Shown in pieces: positions 1 to 9,304 of a stretch of DNA of 32,550 bases. The notes below the pieces were generated by a model that was given only the letters and a program-made list of their open reading frames with translations, had not been told where the DNA came from and ran no database searches. How positions within the stretch are numbered: the stretch's first letter is position 1; the number at the start of each line of letters is the position of its first letter. The stretch comes from Saprospiraceae bacterium. GTDB taxonomy: Bacteria; Bacteroidota; Bacteroidia; Chitinophagales; Saprospiraceae. The DNA lies in NCBI GenBank assembly GCA_020848695.1, contig JADLHT010000032.1:1-32550 (forward strand), in the 5' to 3' direction. Position numbers and translations under genes: made by a program.

Positions 1-9
1 ATGCATAAA

Positions 10-56
10 TCCTGCTACAAATTTACATATAAAAATTAGTCCTGCAATAAGTTTAC
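10..56. repeat. Imperfect direct repeat pair at left edge
   Basis: TCCTGCTACAAATTTAC (10-26) and TCCTGCAATAAGTTTAC (40-56) match at 14 of 17 positions and lie 30 bp apart, about three helical turns. A partial inverted copy (TAAACTTATT) lies at about 107-116, and a 10 bp palindrome GGTTTAAACC at about 84-93. Such spacing is seen in protein-binding sites, for example recombinase arm sites, but no recombinase gene is in view, so the function is unknown. Confidence 0.4.
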
Positions 57-129
57 TTTATTTGTCCATTTTTATATGCTTTGGTTTAAACCTATTTTAG
101 GAAAAGATAAACTTATTTTCCGATACATT

Positions 130-164
130 ATCCTGAAATCCTTATAAATAAAGGAGTTCAGGAT
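130..164. terminator. Strong hairpin, possible terminator or attachment-region stem
   Basis: ATCCTGAA (130-137) pairs perfectly with TTCAGGAT (157-164), and the stem continues with TCCTT/AAGGA after one mismatch, around a 7-base loop. It is followed by GGCAAC repeated twice (169-174 and 180-185). No U-run follows on the plus strand. It could end transcription of the 193-753 gene on the minus strand or mark an island boundary. Bases 1-192 hold no gene I can support. Confidence 0.4.
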
Positions 165-192
165 ATTTGGCAACGGGTGGGCAACAAAATAA

Positions 193-753
193 CTAAGAAA
201 TACAGAAACTAAGAGAAAATACAGAACAAAGTGAAATTAGAAATTGAAGTATATAGCCAATTGCAATAAGTATGTAGCCTGTCTTTCTTACTTCTGAAAA
301 ATACCTTATGGAAGCTAGGTCACTCTCTATAGAAATAAGCTGTTGTTCTAGTCTTTCAGCTGGGTCTTCAATTTCTTTATAAGAATGGTTTATTTTTGTA
401 AGGCTAACATTAACTTTGATATCACAATCATCCTTATAATAATTTGTAAAGTTTCTGTAAATCTCTCTTAAAGCAAATTTGCACATTTTCCATGATCTCA
501 GGATGTACAATAATCGTGAATTCAGTTTTCCAAATTTGAAAGACGTGTGCTCCATTTTATATTTTTCTTCAAAATACAAGAGAAAAATACCGGCAACTTG
601 ATAGGCAGTACTTATACTTACAATTATTTTTGAACACCAAAATATTGAATAAATTGGAAGGAACAATAATAGTAATGGATATAAAATAGCATTGACTATA
701 TTACCCTTTAATAAATTTACCCATTTTGAAATATCTTTCTTATTAGAATTCAT
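193..753 (-). CDS. Hypothetical membrane protein (186 aa)
   Basis: I do not recognise this protein. Two closely spaced hydrophobic stretches near the N-terminus (about residues 18-60) and one near the C-terminus (about 160-183) suggest three membrane segments. Between them is a basic, soluble, partly helical stretch that ends in a short acidic coiled-coil-like segment. ATG 753 was chosen over an in-frame TTG at 768 because a Bacteroidota -7 box lies exactly 4 nt upstream of the ATG, so the TTG would be outside the transcript. It follows the interrupted ATPase-helicase gene in the same direction but seems to have its own promoter. The layout (paired N-terminal segments plus a helical soluble part) loosely recalls SLATT-type effector proteins of conflict systems, but no family motif supports that. 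Confidence 0.6.
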   Translation of the reverse strand: MNSNKKDISKWVNLLKGNIVNAILYPLLLLFLPIYSIFWCSKIIVSISTAYQVAGIFLLYFEEKYKMEHTSFKFGKLNSRLLYILRSWKMCKFALREIYRNFTNYYKDDCDIKVNVSLTKINHSYKEIEDPAERLEQQLISIESDLASIRYFSEVRKTGYILIAIGYILQFLISLCSVFSLSFCIS

Positions 754-757
754 AGAA

Positions 758-765
758 CAAAAGTA
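758..765 (-). promoter_or_regulatory. -7 promoter box TACTTTTG, leaderless arrangement
   Basis: TACTTTTG on the minus strand matches the Bacteroidota consensus TAnnTTTG. It is separated from the ATG at 753 by only 4 nt, so the transcript should start at or next to the start codon. No clear TTTG -33 box is visible. Confidence 0.5.
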
Positions 766-853
766 CAAAAAATGATAATTTAAAGAATTATAACTATCAA
801 TTAAGACAACTCATGACTTAATAAAACAGTAAATACAGTCAAAAAGTCAACTT

Positions 854-1651
854 TTAACTTTCATTTATTTGGATATCTAGCGTGTCATCTTCTATTCTTA
901 TTTCATATTTATATTTTGATTTGCCAAATACATTTATAGGGTGATGGGCTGTTGTATAAATAATATCTTCGATATAATTCATACTTCCAAATAACGATTT
1001 TTCAATTAATTTAGCCTTTATATCATCTTCCCTTTTCGATAGGGAGACTAAATTATTCAACTCGGTAAACTGATTAAAATTATCAGGGACAAACATAATT
1101 AAATGATCTTTGGCTCTACTAATGGCAACGTTCAAAATGTTTTTATCATTTAAAGCGACCTTGTTTCCAACGGTTTTAGGTGGATTAAAAGCACATATAA
1201 TAATATCACATTCATCGCCTTGAAAACCATGAACTGTGCTCACTAAAATCTCATTGTTTTTGAATTTATCTAAATTCGCATTGACAAGTTTGAAAATTAA
1301 GTCTGATTGTGCCCGATATGGACTTATAATCCCAATTCTTTTACTATCTTCACTAAATTGTTGAACAAACTCTAACAGCTATTCAATAATTATAATTGAT
1401 AAGTATAAATGGTAGGATGAAGATCCTAAGTACTTAGGACAATATAAAGGAATGTCTTTTTTTACTGGAAATATAACTGTATTTATAGTCTTTAAAGGCT
1501 CATCTTTAAAAACAAAATACTTCCGCTGGCCTAATGCTCCACGGTGATGATTAAGTAATTTTTTGTAACAGTACTCACTATAAAGCATACCAATATTTCT
1601 TAGACTTCTATATAGGATTATTAACCTATTTATAGGATATTCATTGATTGC
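854..1651 (-). pseudogene. C-terminal part of SF1 helicase, severed by IS21 and carrying an amber codon
   Basis: This is the distal end of the ATPase-helicase gene that begins at 9260. Read from the target duplication it has 264 codons in one frame. It contains a YRS-like segment, helicase motif IV (IISPYRAQ), motif V (STVHGFQGDE) and motif VI (NVAISRAKDHLIMF), and ends at a TAA (854-856). A TAG at 1379-1381 interrupts the frame between SIIIIE and LLEFV, so even without the insertion sequence a full-length product would need suppression or repair. The stretch 1243-854 can be read from an internal GTG-type start but is only a motif V-VI fragment and would not be an active helicase alone. Confidence 0.9.
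1647..1651. repeat. Target-site duplication ATTGC (left)
   Basis: ATTGC directly precedes the left IS terminus and is repeated at 4255-4259 directly after the right terminus. A 5 bp duplication is within the 4-8 bp range usual for IS21-family elements. Confidence 0.9.
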
Positions 1652-1817
1652 TGTATATTCCTACGAAGCTGACCCCCCAAATGGCGTTTATGTTGACCCC
1701 CTAAATGGCGGCAAGCTGACCCCCTAAAAATTCAAATTTTAGTATCAGGTCAAAGCCAGATTAGAAGTGGATAATTTAAATTACGTTGTGTCCAATTTTT
1801 AAGAAAATAAATTGGAT

Positions 1818-3416
1818 ATGGCATTTAAACCCACGAGAATGAATCAGGTAAAATTAATATTAAAGGATTTATCGGCAGGAGAGCCTATAAAAAAGACATC
1901 TAGGATCTACAAGATTTCTAGGAATACAATTAAAAAGTATTGGTCTATTTTCAAATCATCTGGATTGGAGATTTCACAAATAAATGGAATGAGCGATGAT
2001 GCATTTCACCTTTTATTTTACGTACAACCATCTGATGATAATGCACAATTAGACAGGAGTGCGGATTTAAAGCAAAGATTTCCACAGCTCGTTAATGAGT
2101 TAGGCCGAAGGGGAGTAACAAGAGAATTGCTGTATAAAGAATACATCAAAGACTATCCTAGTGGATATAGTTACAGTAGATTTTGCCGTAAACTTAAGGA
2201 ATATCGACTAATCAGCGAAGCCACCATGCGGATAGAACACAAAGCTGGATATCGTATTATGGTGGACTTTGCAGGAGGTAAAGCGCAATGGGTAGATGCC
2301 AAGACAGGCGAAGTGCATCTATGTGAAGTACTAGTTACTACATTTCCGTATTCATCTTTTACGCATGTGTACGCTGTACCGAGTCAAGACCAATCCAACT
2401 TTGTCATAGGCATCAATGAAGCCTTGAAATATATAGGCGGGACTCCAAGCGTATTGACAAGTGACAACTTAAAGAGCTATGTATCGAAGGCGAGTAGATA
2501 TGAACCGAAGTTTACCGAGTTTTGTAGCCAAATGGGATCGTATTACACCATGGAGCTCGATGCTACTAGAGTAGGCAAACCTAAGGATAAAGCCAATGTA
2601 GAACGTCATGTAACCATCGTTTACAATCAAATATATGCACCACTCAGAGACGAAATATTTCATTCTATAGACGAACTTAATGCCGCTTTCCGCAAACAAT
2701 TAGAAGAGCTCAATGACAAAAAAATGCAAGGCAAACCTTACAGTAGGCGGGAGAGATTCGAGAGTGAAGAGAAACCATTATTGCGTCCACTACCACCGTC
2801 AATGTTTGAAGTAAACAAAGCAACTACAGCCAAAGTACAAAAAAATTATCACGTGATCTTAGGAGAGAATTACCATTATTACAGCGTACCATACCAATAT
2901 ATTGGCAAACAAACTCAGATTATTTATACCAATGGCAAAGTAGAAATCTATTGTGGTACAGAGCGAATAGCCATACATAAAAGAGACCATCGGGAGCAAG
3001 GGTACTCTACCTTCGAAGCACACATGCCCGAAAAACATATCAAATATACAGAGCAAAAAGGATGGGATGCTGCATATTTTAAAAACAAAGCAGCACAGAT
3101 CGGGCCTCATACCCAATGGGCTATACAGTCGATTCTCGACGCAAAACACATTGTGGAGCAGACTTATAATTCATGTCTAGGTGTAATGAGATTGGCCGAA
3201 AAATATGGCGAACAAAGACTGGAAAATGCTGCCAAGAGGGCAGCACTAGGACATCGGGTGAATTATAGTATCCTGCATAATATCCTGCAAAACAATATGG
3301 ATAAAATTGAAATACCAAAAAATAACACACAAAACGAAAGCCAAAAAATACCACCCCATGACAACCTTCGCGGCCCCGCATATTATTCCCAATCAACGAT
3401 GCACTTTATCGATTAA
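1818..3416 (+). CDS. istA: IS21 family transposase IstA
   Basis: DDE-type transposase that cuts and joins the element's ends with IstB. The N-terminus carries a helix-turn-helix (about residues 8-45, including SRNTIKKYW). The RNase H-fold core follows with acidic residues in MVDFAGG (D150), LTSDN (D216) and DKANVERH (E262), counting from ATG 1818. A beta-rich C-terminal domain follows (about 330-400, YHYYSVPYQYIGK). A TTG six bases upstream (1812) is an alternative start adding two residues. The length of about 532 residues is normal for Bacteroidota IstA. The gene is 42 bp upstream of istB, presumably in one transcript. Confidence 0.96.
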   Translation: MAFKPTRMNQVKLILKDLSAGEPIKKTSRIYKISRNTIKKYWSIFKSSGLEISQINGMSDDAFHLLFYVQPSDDNAQLDRSADLKQRFPQLVNELGRRGVTRELLYKEYIKDYPSGYSYSRFCRKLKEYRLISEATMRIEHKAGYRIMVDFAGGKAQWVDAKTGEVHLCEVLVTTFPYSSFTHVYAVPSQDQSNFVIGINEALKYIGGTPSVLTSDNLKSYVSKASRYEPKFTEFCSQMGSYYTMELDATRVGKPKDKANVERHVTIVYNQIYAPLRDEIFHSIDELNAAFRKQLEELNDKKMQGKPYSRRERFESEEKPLLRPLPPSMFEVNKATTAKVQKNYHVILGENYHYYSVPYQYIGKQTQIIYTNGKVEIYCGTERIAIHKRDHREQGYSTFEAHMPEKHIKYTEQKGWDAAYFKNKAAQIGPHTQWAIQSILDAKHIVEQTYNSCLGVMRLAEKYGEQRLENAAKRAALGHRVNYSILHNILQNNMDKIEIPKNNTQNESQKIPPHDNLRGPAYYSQSTMHFID

Positions 3417-3458
3417 CGGATCAGAAACAATAATTTTAATCACTAAATATTAGTAAAA

Positions 3459-4184
3459 ATGAATACACAAGCAACCTTGCAGCAAATGCAAAAACTCAAC
3501 CTCATAGGTATGGCATCAGCCTATGAAAGCATCCTTAAGCTTCCTGCCGATGCCCATCCAGATACCCATGAATGTATAGGTACAGTCATAGATGCAGAAT
3601 GGCAACACAGAAATTTCAAGAAGTCTCAAATGCTTCTAAAACTCTCCAAACTTCGCTACAAAGCAAATCTAGTTGACATCATTTACAACGACGAAAGGAA
3701 TATTAAAAAAGAATCAATCGCTTTGATGGCCGACTGTTCATTTATCGAACGAGCCCAAAACATCATCATCACAGGGGCTACTGGTAGCGGCAAATCATTC
3801 CTGGCCTGTGCCATCGGTAATCAAGCCTGTCTATACGCTTACCGCACGCTGTACTTCAATATGAATCGATTTACAGAGCAGCTATCTCTAGCCAAAATCC
3901 AAGGCACGTACATCAAATGGCTCAATCAATTAAAAAAAGCTGATTTAATCATCCTTGATGATTTTGGGCTCCAACAGCTTGACCAAAATGGAAAACTTGC
4001 TTTGCTTCAAATGTTAGAAGATAGATACGACGACAAATCTACTATCATCGTCTCCCAGTTACCAATAGAACATTGGTACTCATTTATAAATGAACCAACC
4101 ATTGCAGATGCTATACTCGATCGAATATTAGCAAAATGCAGCAAATTTGACTTGAAAGGTAAAAGTTTGAGAATAAAAATTTAG
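3459..4184 (+). CDS. istB: IS21 family helper ATPase IstB
   Basis: AAA+ ATPase related to DnaC that assists IstA in target choice and strand transfer. The Walker A motif is GATGSGKS (residues 106-113) and Walker B is LIILDD (163-168). The 241-residue length is typical and the frame is intact. It lies directly after istA, and the right IS end begins within 20 bp of its stop codon. Confidence 0.96.
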   Translation: MNTQATLQQMQKLNLIGMASAYESILKLPADAHPDTHECIGTVIDAEWQHRNFKKSQMLLKLSKLRYKANLVDIIYNDERNIKKESIALMADCSFIERAQNIIITGATGSGKSFLACAIGNQACLYAYRTLYFNMNRFTEQLSLAKIQGTYIKWLNQLKKADLIILDDFGLQQLDQNGKLALLQMLEDRYDDKSTIIVSQLPIEHWYSFINEPTIADAILDRILAKCSKFDLKGKSLRIKI

Positions 4185-4199
4185 CTTTGTTCCCCACTT

Positions 4200-7100
4200 C
4201 TAAAAGGGGGTCAACTTCGCGCCAACAAGGGGGTCAATGGTGGGAGAATATACAATTGCGGTTTTCTTAGATTCAAACGATTTTAGCCCAACCAAGTCAT
4301 ATATGTTTAATCCTTCCCACTCAGGTAAATTTAATATAGGTCTAATTTGGAAAGGGTCTCCTGCAATAATAATATCTATACTTTTTGATGTTTTCAAGAT
4401 GACTCCGACAATTTGGGCGAGATTGATCATAGATGCTTCATCAATGATAATCTTATCCCATTTAACATCTTTAATTGCTATTTGAGATCCAGATATTGTA
4501 ATGATATCATATGCATACCTTGCTATAGTAGTGATTAGAGTGAAGTCATTAACCTGATTTTCAATACTCTTACCTATAAAGCATTTATGTTTTTCTACCT
4601 TTGAGTCACCAGTGTTTCCAAATCTAAAGAAGCTGGATTCTACATTTGAGTCAATTAGGCGGTTGGTTATAACGTCTGCCGCTTTATTTGTTGGAGCAAG
4701 TACTAATGTTTTAGTATGTTTCTTCTGTAAGGCTGGAATTATGTGATCGTTCACAACGGTAGTGGTTTTACCAGTTCCTGGAGGTCCAAAAATAAATGAT
4801 ATATTATGTGATTTGATCAATTCTCTTAAATTTGATGAAACTTTAAATTCTAGTTCTATTAATTGATCTAAAAGTGTTTTCCATAAAAAATCAACACTTT
4901 CTATTTTTAAAACTACTTTTTCGAAAAGTGATTGTCTTTTTATTAAATTCATATCCTTTTCATTCCATAATTTAGCTCTAACACTATATTTATTTACGGA
5001 TAGGGATTGAACGCTTATTGTCAGGATTTCTGACTCAGTGTAGAAGATTAGCTTTAAATTTTCATATTGTTCGATACTGTTTGGAATATATTTGTTGGGT
5101 AAATCAAGAAAAACTACGTTGTCCTGAATTTCTACTTTATTAAAGACAAATGTGTAAGCACTAGAAGTACTATTTTCAATGTCTCTTAGATATTCAAGTT
5201 CAGTCAATGTTCTTAACCAACCAAATTGAAATTGTTTAAAACTTTTTAGTTTATTGAGTAATGCATCTTTTCTGTCGAGACTTTGTTTAATTGATTGTAA
5301 TTTTTCAATTTCTTTTTTTGTCCTTTCCTTTTCCTTAATGATCGTTTCTAAGGTAGATTTTTCCTTTTCTTCCTTAACAACTAGATCAGGTCTTTCTTTG
5401 GTTGTGGGTTCCTGATAATCTGGTTTTAGTACTTTCTTTACTTTTGGTTCATTTGTTTTTTGATCATTATTACCTTGATTTACAATCAAAGTATCCTTTT
5501 TAGGTAGATCAATAGGCTCCTTTAAAGTAGGCTCATTAATCTTAACATCATTTGGATTAGGATCATTTGGTTGTGGTTCAAATGGTGAAGATGGTTTTGG
5601 TGGTTCTTTTTTTAGATTATCATATATTTCAATAACTTCATGTGGTTTATCTAAATTTTCTTTTTCTTTTCTTTTACCATATTGTGCCCCAAGATAATTT
5701 TCAATTTTATCTTTGAAAGAAGATGGTAAGTACACAATTTTCTTTAATTCATAAGCTATCGATTCAGCAATGTCAATTTTATCGACATCAGTTGAGTAAT
5801 AAAATTTGTATTCCTTTGAATCAAAAAAGACGGGAACATTAGTAATAGCTGAAGAAGTATATTCATCTTTAATTGAATATTCAACTTTGATAGAACCCTT
5901 AACTTCTAGTTCATCTGTTCTAAAAAGTTTTTCAAAGAAGCTTTCTTTTAATAATATTTCATATTCTTTCTCGTATTTAGTTTTTAAGTATGCACCAATA
6001 AGTTTGATGGTGTCGCTTGTCAAAAACTTTTTTGTGTAATTTGGTATTGCCTGAACAGCATTAGATAACTTAATTTCAATATTGTCGGTAAGTTGTTTTA
6101 CACCTAACGCCATATAAAAGTCAACCCATGCCGCGTAAGCATCATTTTCAGGAATAAAAGATAAAGCGATGTACTCTTTTTTAAAAAGTTTTTGCAACTC
6201 TTTACTCACTGCAAAGTATACATTTTCCGGATCAAAAAATGATTTGCGATTGGAAGAATACACTTTAAAAGAACTAAGAAATTTTTTGACATGTTCATTA
6301 TCATTTTTGATAACGTGGCTTTTTATTTTTCTAAGAATTGATGATATAATACCTTCATTTACTTCGGTAATGCCTTCCTGCATAGACATCCACTTTGAAA
6401 GATAAAAGTCTATAGAAAGGGATTCTTGTACTCTGAGTTTATCAATAAAAAACTTTTTTAAAGAGTCATCATAGCATTTAGATAGTACTGTAAATGTAAT
6501 ATTGTCTGAAATCTCTTTAGGGTCTTCCCAAATACAATTTTGTGCATTCACCCAAGAATTTGACTCTTTAATGTAAATCAAATTATATTTGAGATACTCG
6601 TTTTCAAGGGGCTTATCTTTTGATATTCTCTGGTCAAGTTGATTATAAATTTTCAGTATTGTTTTAAAAGCTGGTGTATCTTTCTGTATGTCGACCAGGT
6701 AATTTATTAAACTTTCTCGTGTAATATTGTCTTTTAAGCCTAATAAGTTTATGAGTATTTTATTAGATAAATTTCTGACATATGGTACATTATTATCTAA
6801 AACTTCTCTTATTTCTGGAATATCAAGGAAAACTGATGATGGTACTTGAAATCCCAAGTTCATACTGTACAACCATTTTTCACTTTTTATGAATTGTAAT
6901 AATGCACTTTCACATTTGACTATATTATTACCCCTATTTTGATATTCACCTTGCATCCAAAGACCTGATTCAAGCATCTGATTAAAATCATACTCATTAC
7001 GCCAAGATTGAAGTTTTAGGTTAATAGTAATCAAAAAATTAAATAAAGCCATAGAAGTACTCTCAGATATCTTTTTTAATGATGCGGGTAGTAAAATTTC

Positions 7101-9260
7101 ATATCCTTTAATATCAGAAACGTACGCATTTGCACTGCCGTATAATAATTTTTTCTTTAGTTCTTTACCTTCTTGTGTTTTGGGTTCAGTAAAATATGTA
7201 AAATTATTTTTTTCGAAAGATGGATATAACTTGACATTAGCTTTGCCGTTTATTAGGGCTTTGATTATTTCTTTTAAGTATTTATCACTTAAAATACAAA
7301 AATGATCTCTTTCATTTTCTGCAAAAATATGTTGCCATCCATTTTCCGGCATATATGAATCCGGAACTACCATTTCCATTTCATCATTTTTTGATCTAAT
7401 GCTTTCGTCTGAAAGTACTAGTAAAATCTTATTGTCTGAAATTGTTGAAGGGTTGAGTTTATAAATTGATTCTGTTATTAATATTCTTTCATTATTTGAT
7501 AAATCGTTATTTTCATCACATATTATGTTCAAAAGATCGATGGCTAAATTCTCCTTATTAAAATTATAAATGTTTAAATTATCCTGTAGCCATCCTTTTT
7601 TTTCTTTTGAATCATCATGAAGGTACTTTTTTAAAAAACTTTGCTTCACAGTGTCTACACGTAAATGTCTTTTAGCTTCAGTGGCGAGGGAATCAATTGT
7701 GGATTTATCTTTTAAATTAAAATAAATGTTAGTAACTGATGAAGAAAATAAACCCACTTTACCTTCTAATGGAACTATTTTTATTTCAGTAAGGTCAAGA
7801 TCTTTAGATTTTTTTGAGCGCAAAATTTCATATAAATCTATAAACCATTCATCTGAATTTTCAATCATCCAATCAGTAGATTTAAAATAACTATTAACTA
7901 ATTTTGAAAGCGATATTTGTTTAATACCGAGTTCTTTAAAAATATCTATTCTACCATCGTTGATGATTTGGTCCGAAACCAATGGAATTGAATTATCAAT
8001 TATGTTTGGAGATATTTTTTTTGAGTAATTAAATAAACTATAAATATCTGTGTAAGTTATGCTTATATCTGTTGGACTAAAATAATTACGTGTGTGATAA
8101 GATAATATGCATTTTTCATTCTTTAAATTGAGTAAAATCTGTTCTACTACAGTATTTAAAAATTGATGATGTGCTTGTTGCGGTAAAGTATGATAAACCG
8201 TTAATTTTTCTGTGAGTGAAAACCCATTGTTATTTATAAAATTTAAGAAACCTTTAATGTAAGTGTTGCTAATTTCATTTCGTAACCAGATATTCCAATC
8301 ATAATCTTCATGTAAATTTTCCCTATCACTTGTCAAAAGAAAATCTGCATTTACCATAACAGGTAATCCTGTATTTTCCCACACTGGTAAATAAGAAAAT
8401 AGCACTCCGTCTGTTTTATCATCCATAATAGGAAAAGCAACACTAATTTTTCTGGAAGTAACGCCTTCCCTTTTCGAATGACGGATATTTTCAGGCTTAT
8501 CTATTTCTTCTTCAAATATATAATATTTAAGGTTTTTTGAGGTTTTTTTGAAGTCAATTATTAACCACCTGGTATGTCCTTCATCGATTCTAGTAATAGA
8601 CTTTTTTTGTTTATAGCCTGGTAATTCTATATTTATCTCAAGAATTTTCAATTTTCTTAAAAACAAAATTGTTGATTGATTGATGTTTAATAACTGGTCT
8701 TTAACTGTGTCAATGTTGATATCTCTAGATAAAGGCAAATAAATTTCAGTAGTCATTTCCCTTTGTAAATTAGTTTCAATCACAGGAAACGGTGTAATAA
8801 AACCTAAACCATGCTCGTGATCAGGATTTTTTGCGGGTAGTTTGAATGCAAACTCATTTGAAAAGATATAAGGACAGTCTGTAATTCTAAAAACTGATTT
8901 AAAACCAATTCCTTTTTCTCCAATGGAATCAAAATTAGTTTTTTTAGTTGAACTACCTACTGAACAAATGGCCTTGACATTATCAGAATTAAATCCAGTT
9001 TCGTTATTTGAAATGATTAAACAAAATTCTTTTTTACCTTCTAAAATAACTTCTTTTAGTGAAAGAACTAATTTGGGTTCGATACCTGAATGATATGAGT
9101 TATCATCAGCATTTTGGATTATCTCATAGAGAAAATGGAAATTTTTAGCATATAAATCAGCGGAAAGAGTTTTAATAGCATTATTATAACCTTCCCAAAC
9201 CATATGTTTTTGTTCATCGTACCTATATTGATTTTGGATTTCTTTAATTATGTCTTTCAT
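4200..9260 (-). CDS. Sacsin/Hsp90-type ATPase fused to SF1 helicase, truncated by IS21
   Basis: This is the N-terminal 1,668 residues of a protein originally of about 1,932. A GHKL (Bergerat) ATPase fold opens it: EIIQNADDN (46-54), NNETGF (85-90) and IGEKGIGFKSVF (113-124), as in the sacsin N-terminal region. A long unassigned middle section follows. About residues 1180-1350 form a proline- and charge-rich linker that turns into a coiled coil (EKERTKKEIEKLQSIKQSL). Then comes an SF1 helicase core: Walker A GPPGTGKTT (1492-1500), motif Ia VLAPTNKAAD, motif II DEAS (1607-1610) and motif III AGDPFQ. The last 17 or so residues before the stop (4200) come from the IS end. Large ATPase-helicase fusions of this sort are frequent in bacterial conflict loci. 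A role in defence is inference, and the present allele should be inactive because motifs IV-VI are lost. Confidence 0.9.
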   Translation of the reverse strand: MKDIIKEIQNQYRYDEQKHMVWEGYNNAIKTLSADLYAKNFHFLYEIIQNADDNSYHSGIEPKLVLSLKEVILEGKKEFCLIISNNETGFNSDNVKAICSVGSSTKKTNFDSIGEKGIGFKSVFRITDCPYIFSNEFAFKLPAKNPDHEHGLGFITPFPVIETNLQREMTTEIYLPLSRDINIDTVKDQLLNINQSTILFLRKLKILEINIELPGYKQKKSITRIDEGHTRWLIIDFKKTSKNLKYYIFEEEIDKPENIRHSKREGVTSRKISVAFPIMDDKTDGVLFSYLPVWENTGLPVMVNADFLLTSDRENLHEDYDWNIWLRNEISNTYIKGFLNFINNNGFSLTEKLTVYHTLPQQAHHQFLNTVVEQILLNLKNEKCILSYHTRNYFSPTDISITYTDIYSLFNYSKKISPNIIDNSIPLVSDQIINDGRIDIFKELGIKQISLSKLVNSYFKSTDWMIENSDEWFIDLYEILRSKKSKDLDLTEIKIVPLEGKVGLFSSSVTNIYFNLKDKSTIDSLATEAKRHLRVDTVKQSFLKKYLHDDSKEKKGWLQDNLNIYNFNKENLAIDLLNIICDENNDLSNNERILITESIYKLNPSTISDNKILLVLSDESIRSKNDEMEMVVPDSYMPENGWQHIFAENERDHFCILSDKYLKEIIKALINGKANVKLYPSFEKNNFTYFTEPKTQEGKELKKKLLYGSANAYVSDIKGYEILLPASLKKISESTSMALFNFLITINLKLQSWRNEYDFNQMLESGLWMQGEYQNRGNNIVKCESALLQFIKSEKWLYSMNLGFQVPSSVFLDIPEIREVLDNNVPYVRNLSNKILINLLGLKDNITRESLINYLVDIQKDTPAFKTILKIYNQLDQRISKDKPLENEYLKYNLIYIKESNSWVNAQNCIWEDPKEISDNITFTVLSKCYDDSLKKFFIDKLRVQESLSIDFYLSKWMSMQEGITEVNEGIISSILRKIKSHVIKNDNEHVKKFLSSFKVYSSNRKSFFDPENVYFAVSKELQKLFKKEYIALSFIPENDAYAAWVDFYMALGVKQLTDNIEIKLSNAVQAIPNYTKKFLTSDTIKLIGAYLKTKYEKEYEILLKESFFEKLFRTDELEVKGSIKVEYSIKDEYTSSAITNVPVFFDSKEYKFYYSTDVDKIDIAESIAYELKKIVYLPSSFKDKIENYLGAQYGKRKEKENLDKPHEVIEIYDNLKKEPPKPSSPFEPQPNDPNPNDVKINEPTLKEPIDLPKKDTLIVNQGNNDQKTNEPKVKKVLKPDYQEPTTKERPDLVVKEEKEKSTLETIIKEKERTKKEIEKLQSIKQSLDRKDALLNKLKSFKQFQFGWLRTLTELEYLRDIENSTSSAYTFVFNKVEIQDNVVFLDLPNKYIPNSIEQYENLKLIFYTESEILTISVQSLSVNKYSVRAKLWNEKDMNLIKRQSLFEKVVLKIESVDFLWKTLLDQLIELEFKVSSNLRELIKSHNISFIFGPPGTGKTTTVVNDHIIPALQKKHTKTLVLAPTNKAADVITNRLIDSNVESSFFRFGNTGDSKVEKHKCFIGKSIENQVNDFTLITTIARYAYDIITISGSQIAIKDVKWDKIIIDEASMINLAQIVGVILKTSKSIDIIIAGDPFQIRPILNLPEWEGLNIYDLVGLKSFESKKTAIVYSPTIDPLVGAKLTPF
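4255..4259. repeat. Target-site duplication ATTGC (right)
   Basis: Second copy of the 5 bp duplication flanking the IS21 element. Collapsing the two copies joins ACC GCA on the 5' side of the gene to ATC AAT GAA on the 3' side without a frame change. Confidence 0.9.
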
Positions 9261-9304
9261 TGAAAATGTATCTTAATGGGGTAAAATTAGAAAAAAGGGA
9301 GTAA

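Larger units (their letters stand above)
1652..4254 (+). mobile_element. Complete IS21-family insertion sequence (2,603 bp)
   Basis: The termini are inverted: TGTATATTC at 1652-1660 and GAATATACA at 4246-4254. Farther in, TGACCCCC occurs three times at the left end (1670, 1694, 1717; spacing 24 and 23 bp), and its complement GGGGGTCA occurs twice at the right end (4206, 4229; spacing 23 bp). These are the multiple transposase-binding repeats typical of IS21 ends. The element encodes istA and istB in tandem and is flanked by a 5 bp direct repeat ATTGC. Both genes are open and carry their motifs, so it looks recently active. It inserted antiparallel into the helicase domain of the large minus-strand gene. 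Confidence 0.95.

Noticed and set aside
1379-1588. Separate 69-residue minus-strand gene
   Set aside because: It is in the same frame as the helicase fragment 854-1243 and ends only because of the amber codon, so it is part of the broken helicase gene.
1652-1740. CRISPR-like short repeats (TGACCCCC three times)
   Set aside because: They are IS21 end repeats, mirrored at the right end of the element, with no spacer pattern.
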